From Mucilaginibacter rubeus (GTDB taxonomy: Bacteria; Bacteroidota; Bacteroidia; Sphingobacteriales; Sphingobacteriaceae), in the NCBI RefSeq assembly GCF_014643835.1, contig NZ_BMKD01000002.1:868001-932000 (forward strand): 64,000 bases of DNA, in the 5' to 3' direction. Each line of letters begins with the position of its first letter. Positions within the stretch are counted from its first letter, which is position 1. The translations under genes were made by a program, and so were the position numbers. Positions 62,443-64,000 of the stretch are shown in pieces. The notes beneath the pieces are model-generated. The model was given only the letters and a program-made list of their open reading frames with translations. It did no database searches and was not told where the DNA came from.

Positions 62443-64000
62443 TTATAAGCTATTCAGTCGTTCCTGCGCGGCCTGAAGTGTTTCGGCGGCAGTCTTATTT
62501 TTCAACTCGCCTATGTCAAAACCTTCCAATATATTTTTTAGCTGAAGCAATTTATCCTGCTGTTTATTTTTTATAAACCCTTCCTTTAAAATATTAATTT
62601 TTTCAAAATCCTGGATGCCCTCGATCAATCGTTCCAGGCGAACAGAGGACCGTGGACCGGGATAAACGAGGTAAGCATCGCCCGATGACCATGCCCCAAA
62701 TCGTGTATCACGTAAAGGATCTTTGGTCCAGCAATTGTAAGCCCATCTCAAATACCCGTCATATCCTTTGTAAGCGGCATGCCATGCCAGCCAAACCGAC
62801 TCGGCCGGGGCCGAAAAACTGAATGTATTGGGATATCCTTCTGTGCAGCAGGTATAATAGGTGGTATTTAGACCCGATTCCCTGCGCAAACGAATTGTTG
62901 CCTCATCCATTAACTGATTTGACGCCACACTATAATCAAACAAATCTCTTTCAATTTCTGGATGATAATTGCCTGCTAACGAAATCTTAAAATTTTTATC
63001 AGCGCTTTTTATTAACGCAATAGCTTTTTGCATATCGGCCATGGATCTTTCGTCCATAGCTATAGTGGTTTTATTAAACCATCCTTTTTCTTTAAGATGG
63101 CGGGCAAAATCCATCAGCATTGGGCGCCAATGTGCCTCGTATTCTGCCGAGCCGGGTTTAGCCACGATCATCGTTTCTTTTCTCAGGGCTTCGTCATAGT
63201 AGTAAAACTTTAGATTCCAGGGAATCATACTATAGCAGTTGATTAACTTATTAATCCCCAATGACATCATAAAAGACACCCACTTATCAAATATTGAATA
63301 ATCATATCTCCATGAGCCATTCTTATTTTTTGTCCATTTTATCATCGATCCGTAAGTATCATAGGTTTGGCTATTCCACGGATCATGAATAAGTGTAGTT
63401 GTAATTACTTTCTGCCCGGTATTTGCCAGCATTTTCATGTAAGGGCGCATTACATAAAAATGTTGCTTTGACCATGGCTTTACACCATATACCCGGGCCA
63501 CCGAATAGGGATTTTGCCACAAGTCAAGGTGAAATTTCCAGTGCTCCGGTGCAGGCAAGGTATGATTAAGCACTTGTATAGCGTAATGTAAAATTAAAGG
63601 CGGTGCATTTTTCCCTTCAATTACCTTCACATTCCCTCTGTAAAGGCCTTCAACAGCAGTAGCCGGTACACTCACACTTAACCAAACCGGCCGGGTTGTA
63701 TTTTTACCCGCCGGAAGCATTTTTACAGGGTCAATAACATCCTCAACAAGGCTGGAATCATGGCCGGGCAATATACCACAGCCACCGCCTTCTTTGTTTA
63801 ACCCATCGGCCATCACATAACGTACAAAACTCACGTTTATATTTTTTTCGGGGATTTCATGCCCTTTACCATCTTTAAGTTTACTCCATATAAAGCTTAG
63901 TTGTTTCAGGTTCCGGGTTGTCCATATCAGGAATTGAGTATGCACTTTTTCTCCTTTCCACGCTTTGGTTTTCCATTGAGCCTGCAAAGGAGATATGGCA
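62443..64000 (-). CDS. GH123-type glycoside hydrolase (DUF4091), 5' end beyond the window
   Basis: The frame is open to the right edge, so the N-terminus, signal peptide and start are missing; about 519 codons are visible. The N-terminal part (VTVSVPATAVEGLYRG-type LSVSVPATAVEGLYRGNVKV, about codons 108-127 of the visible part) is a beta-sandwich. The catalytic barrel follows, with the Asp-Glu pair in TTIAMDERSMADM (codons at 63049-63054) expected for the substrate-assisted mechanism of GH123, and the DUF4091 end LRWAYNCWTKDPLRDTRFGA, SSGDAYLVYPGPRSSVRLER, LIEGIQDFEKI. Characterised GH123 enzymes are beta-N-acetylgalactosaminidases. A short C-terminal helix pair follows. It is probably a separate unit from the sigma gene. 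Confidence 0.88.
   Translation of the reverse strand, partial: AISPLQAQWKTKAWKGEKVHTQFLIWTTRNLKQLSFIWSKLKDGKGHEIPEKNINVSFVRYVMADGLNKEGGGCGILPGHDSSLVEDVIDPVKMLPAGKNTTRPVWLSVSVPATAVEGLYRGNVKVIEGKNAPPLILHYAIQVLNHTLPAPEHWKFHLDLWQNPYSVARVYGVKPWSKQHFYVMRPYMKMLANTGQKVITTTLIHDPWNSQTYDTYGSMIKWTKNKNGSWRYDYSIFDKWVSFMMSLGINKLINCYSMIPWNLKFYYYDEALRKETMIVAKPGSAEYEAHWRPMLMDFARHLKEKGWFNKTTIAMDERSMADMQKAIALIKSADKNFKISLAGNYHPEIERDLFDYSVASNQLMDEATIRLRRESGLNTTYYTCCTEGYPNTFSFSAPAESVWLAWHAAYKGYDGYLRWAYNCWTKDPLRDTRFGAWSSGDAYLVYPGPRSSVRLERLIEGIQDFEKINILKEGFIKNKQQDKLLQLKNILEGFDIGELKNKTAAETLQAAQERLNSL

Overview
The window looks like the chromosome of a soil- or plant-associated Bacteroidota, most likely family Sphingobacteriaceae (Mucilaginibacter/Pedobacter-like). 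The reasons are three SusC/SusD pairs, a hybrid two-component regulator, ECF sigma/FecR pairs, SusC with an STN domain, TAnnTTTG promoter elements, and many secreted glycoside hydrolases. No rRNA, tRNA, CRISPR array or intact insertion sequence was seen. The genus is an inference from gene style, not from a marker gene.

Left edge (1-3220, minus): the start of a FecR anti-sigma gene, its ECF sigma factor, a secreted TAP-like alpha/beta hydrolase and an AraC regulator. PUL 1 (3396-20488, minus): a hybrid two-component sensor, then SusC, SusD, a BNR_4 propeller, DUF2264, GH43, GH2, GH35 and L-rhamnose mutarotase. The GH43 has the glutamine layout of exo-beta-1,3-galactanases and the GH2 has the NxK motif of beta-glucuronidases. 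Together these suggest type II arabinogalactan capped with Rha-GlcA as the substrate. A terminator-like hairpin separates SusCD from the enzymes, and inverted seven-base repeats sit at the 3' ends of two enzyme genes.

Middle (20787-35545, plus): a 7TM-DISM membrane receptor whose C-terminus is the zinc-ribbon/helical N-terminal region of an IS1595-type transposase without the catalytic domain; this is the most unusual gene here. It is followed by a repeat-rich gap and an enzyme-free SusC/SusD pair. Next come an SPFH-GYF_2 protein plus a double zinc-ribbon membrane protein (YdjI/YdjG-like), and an SRPBCC-ArsR-SRPBCC operon with two identical palindromes woven into its promoter. A Tat-exported Gfo/Idh/MocA oxidoreductase and a DUF6807 protein close the block.

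Right (35796-64000): a TonB-dependent receptor divergent from a LytS/LytTR two-component pair with a terminator in its leader; a decayed AraC fragment; and a GH115 gene divergent from a GH89-GH29-GH29 operon. The GH115/GH89 intergenic region carries a perfect double LacI-type operator, and a LacI regulator gene lies nearby. PUL 3 (minus) runs sigma, FecR, STN-SusC, SusD, an IPT/NHL lipoprotein, two tandem parallel beta-helix lipoproteins and the LacI gene. A GH123-type enzyme runs off the right edge. The likely division of labour is outer-membrane capture by SusCD, periplasmic or surface cleavage by the hydrolases, and control by HTCS, sigma/FecR, LacI or LytTR systems.
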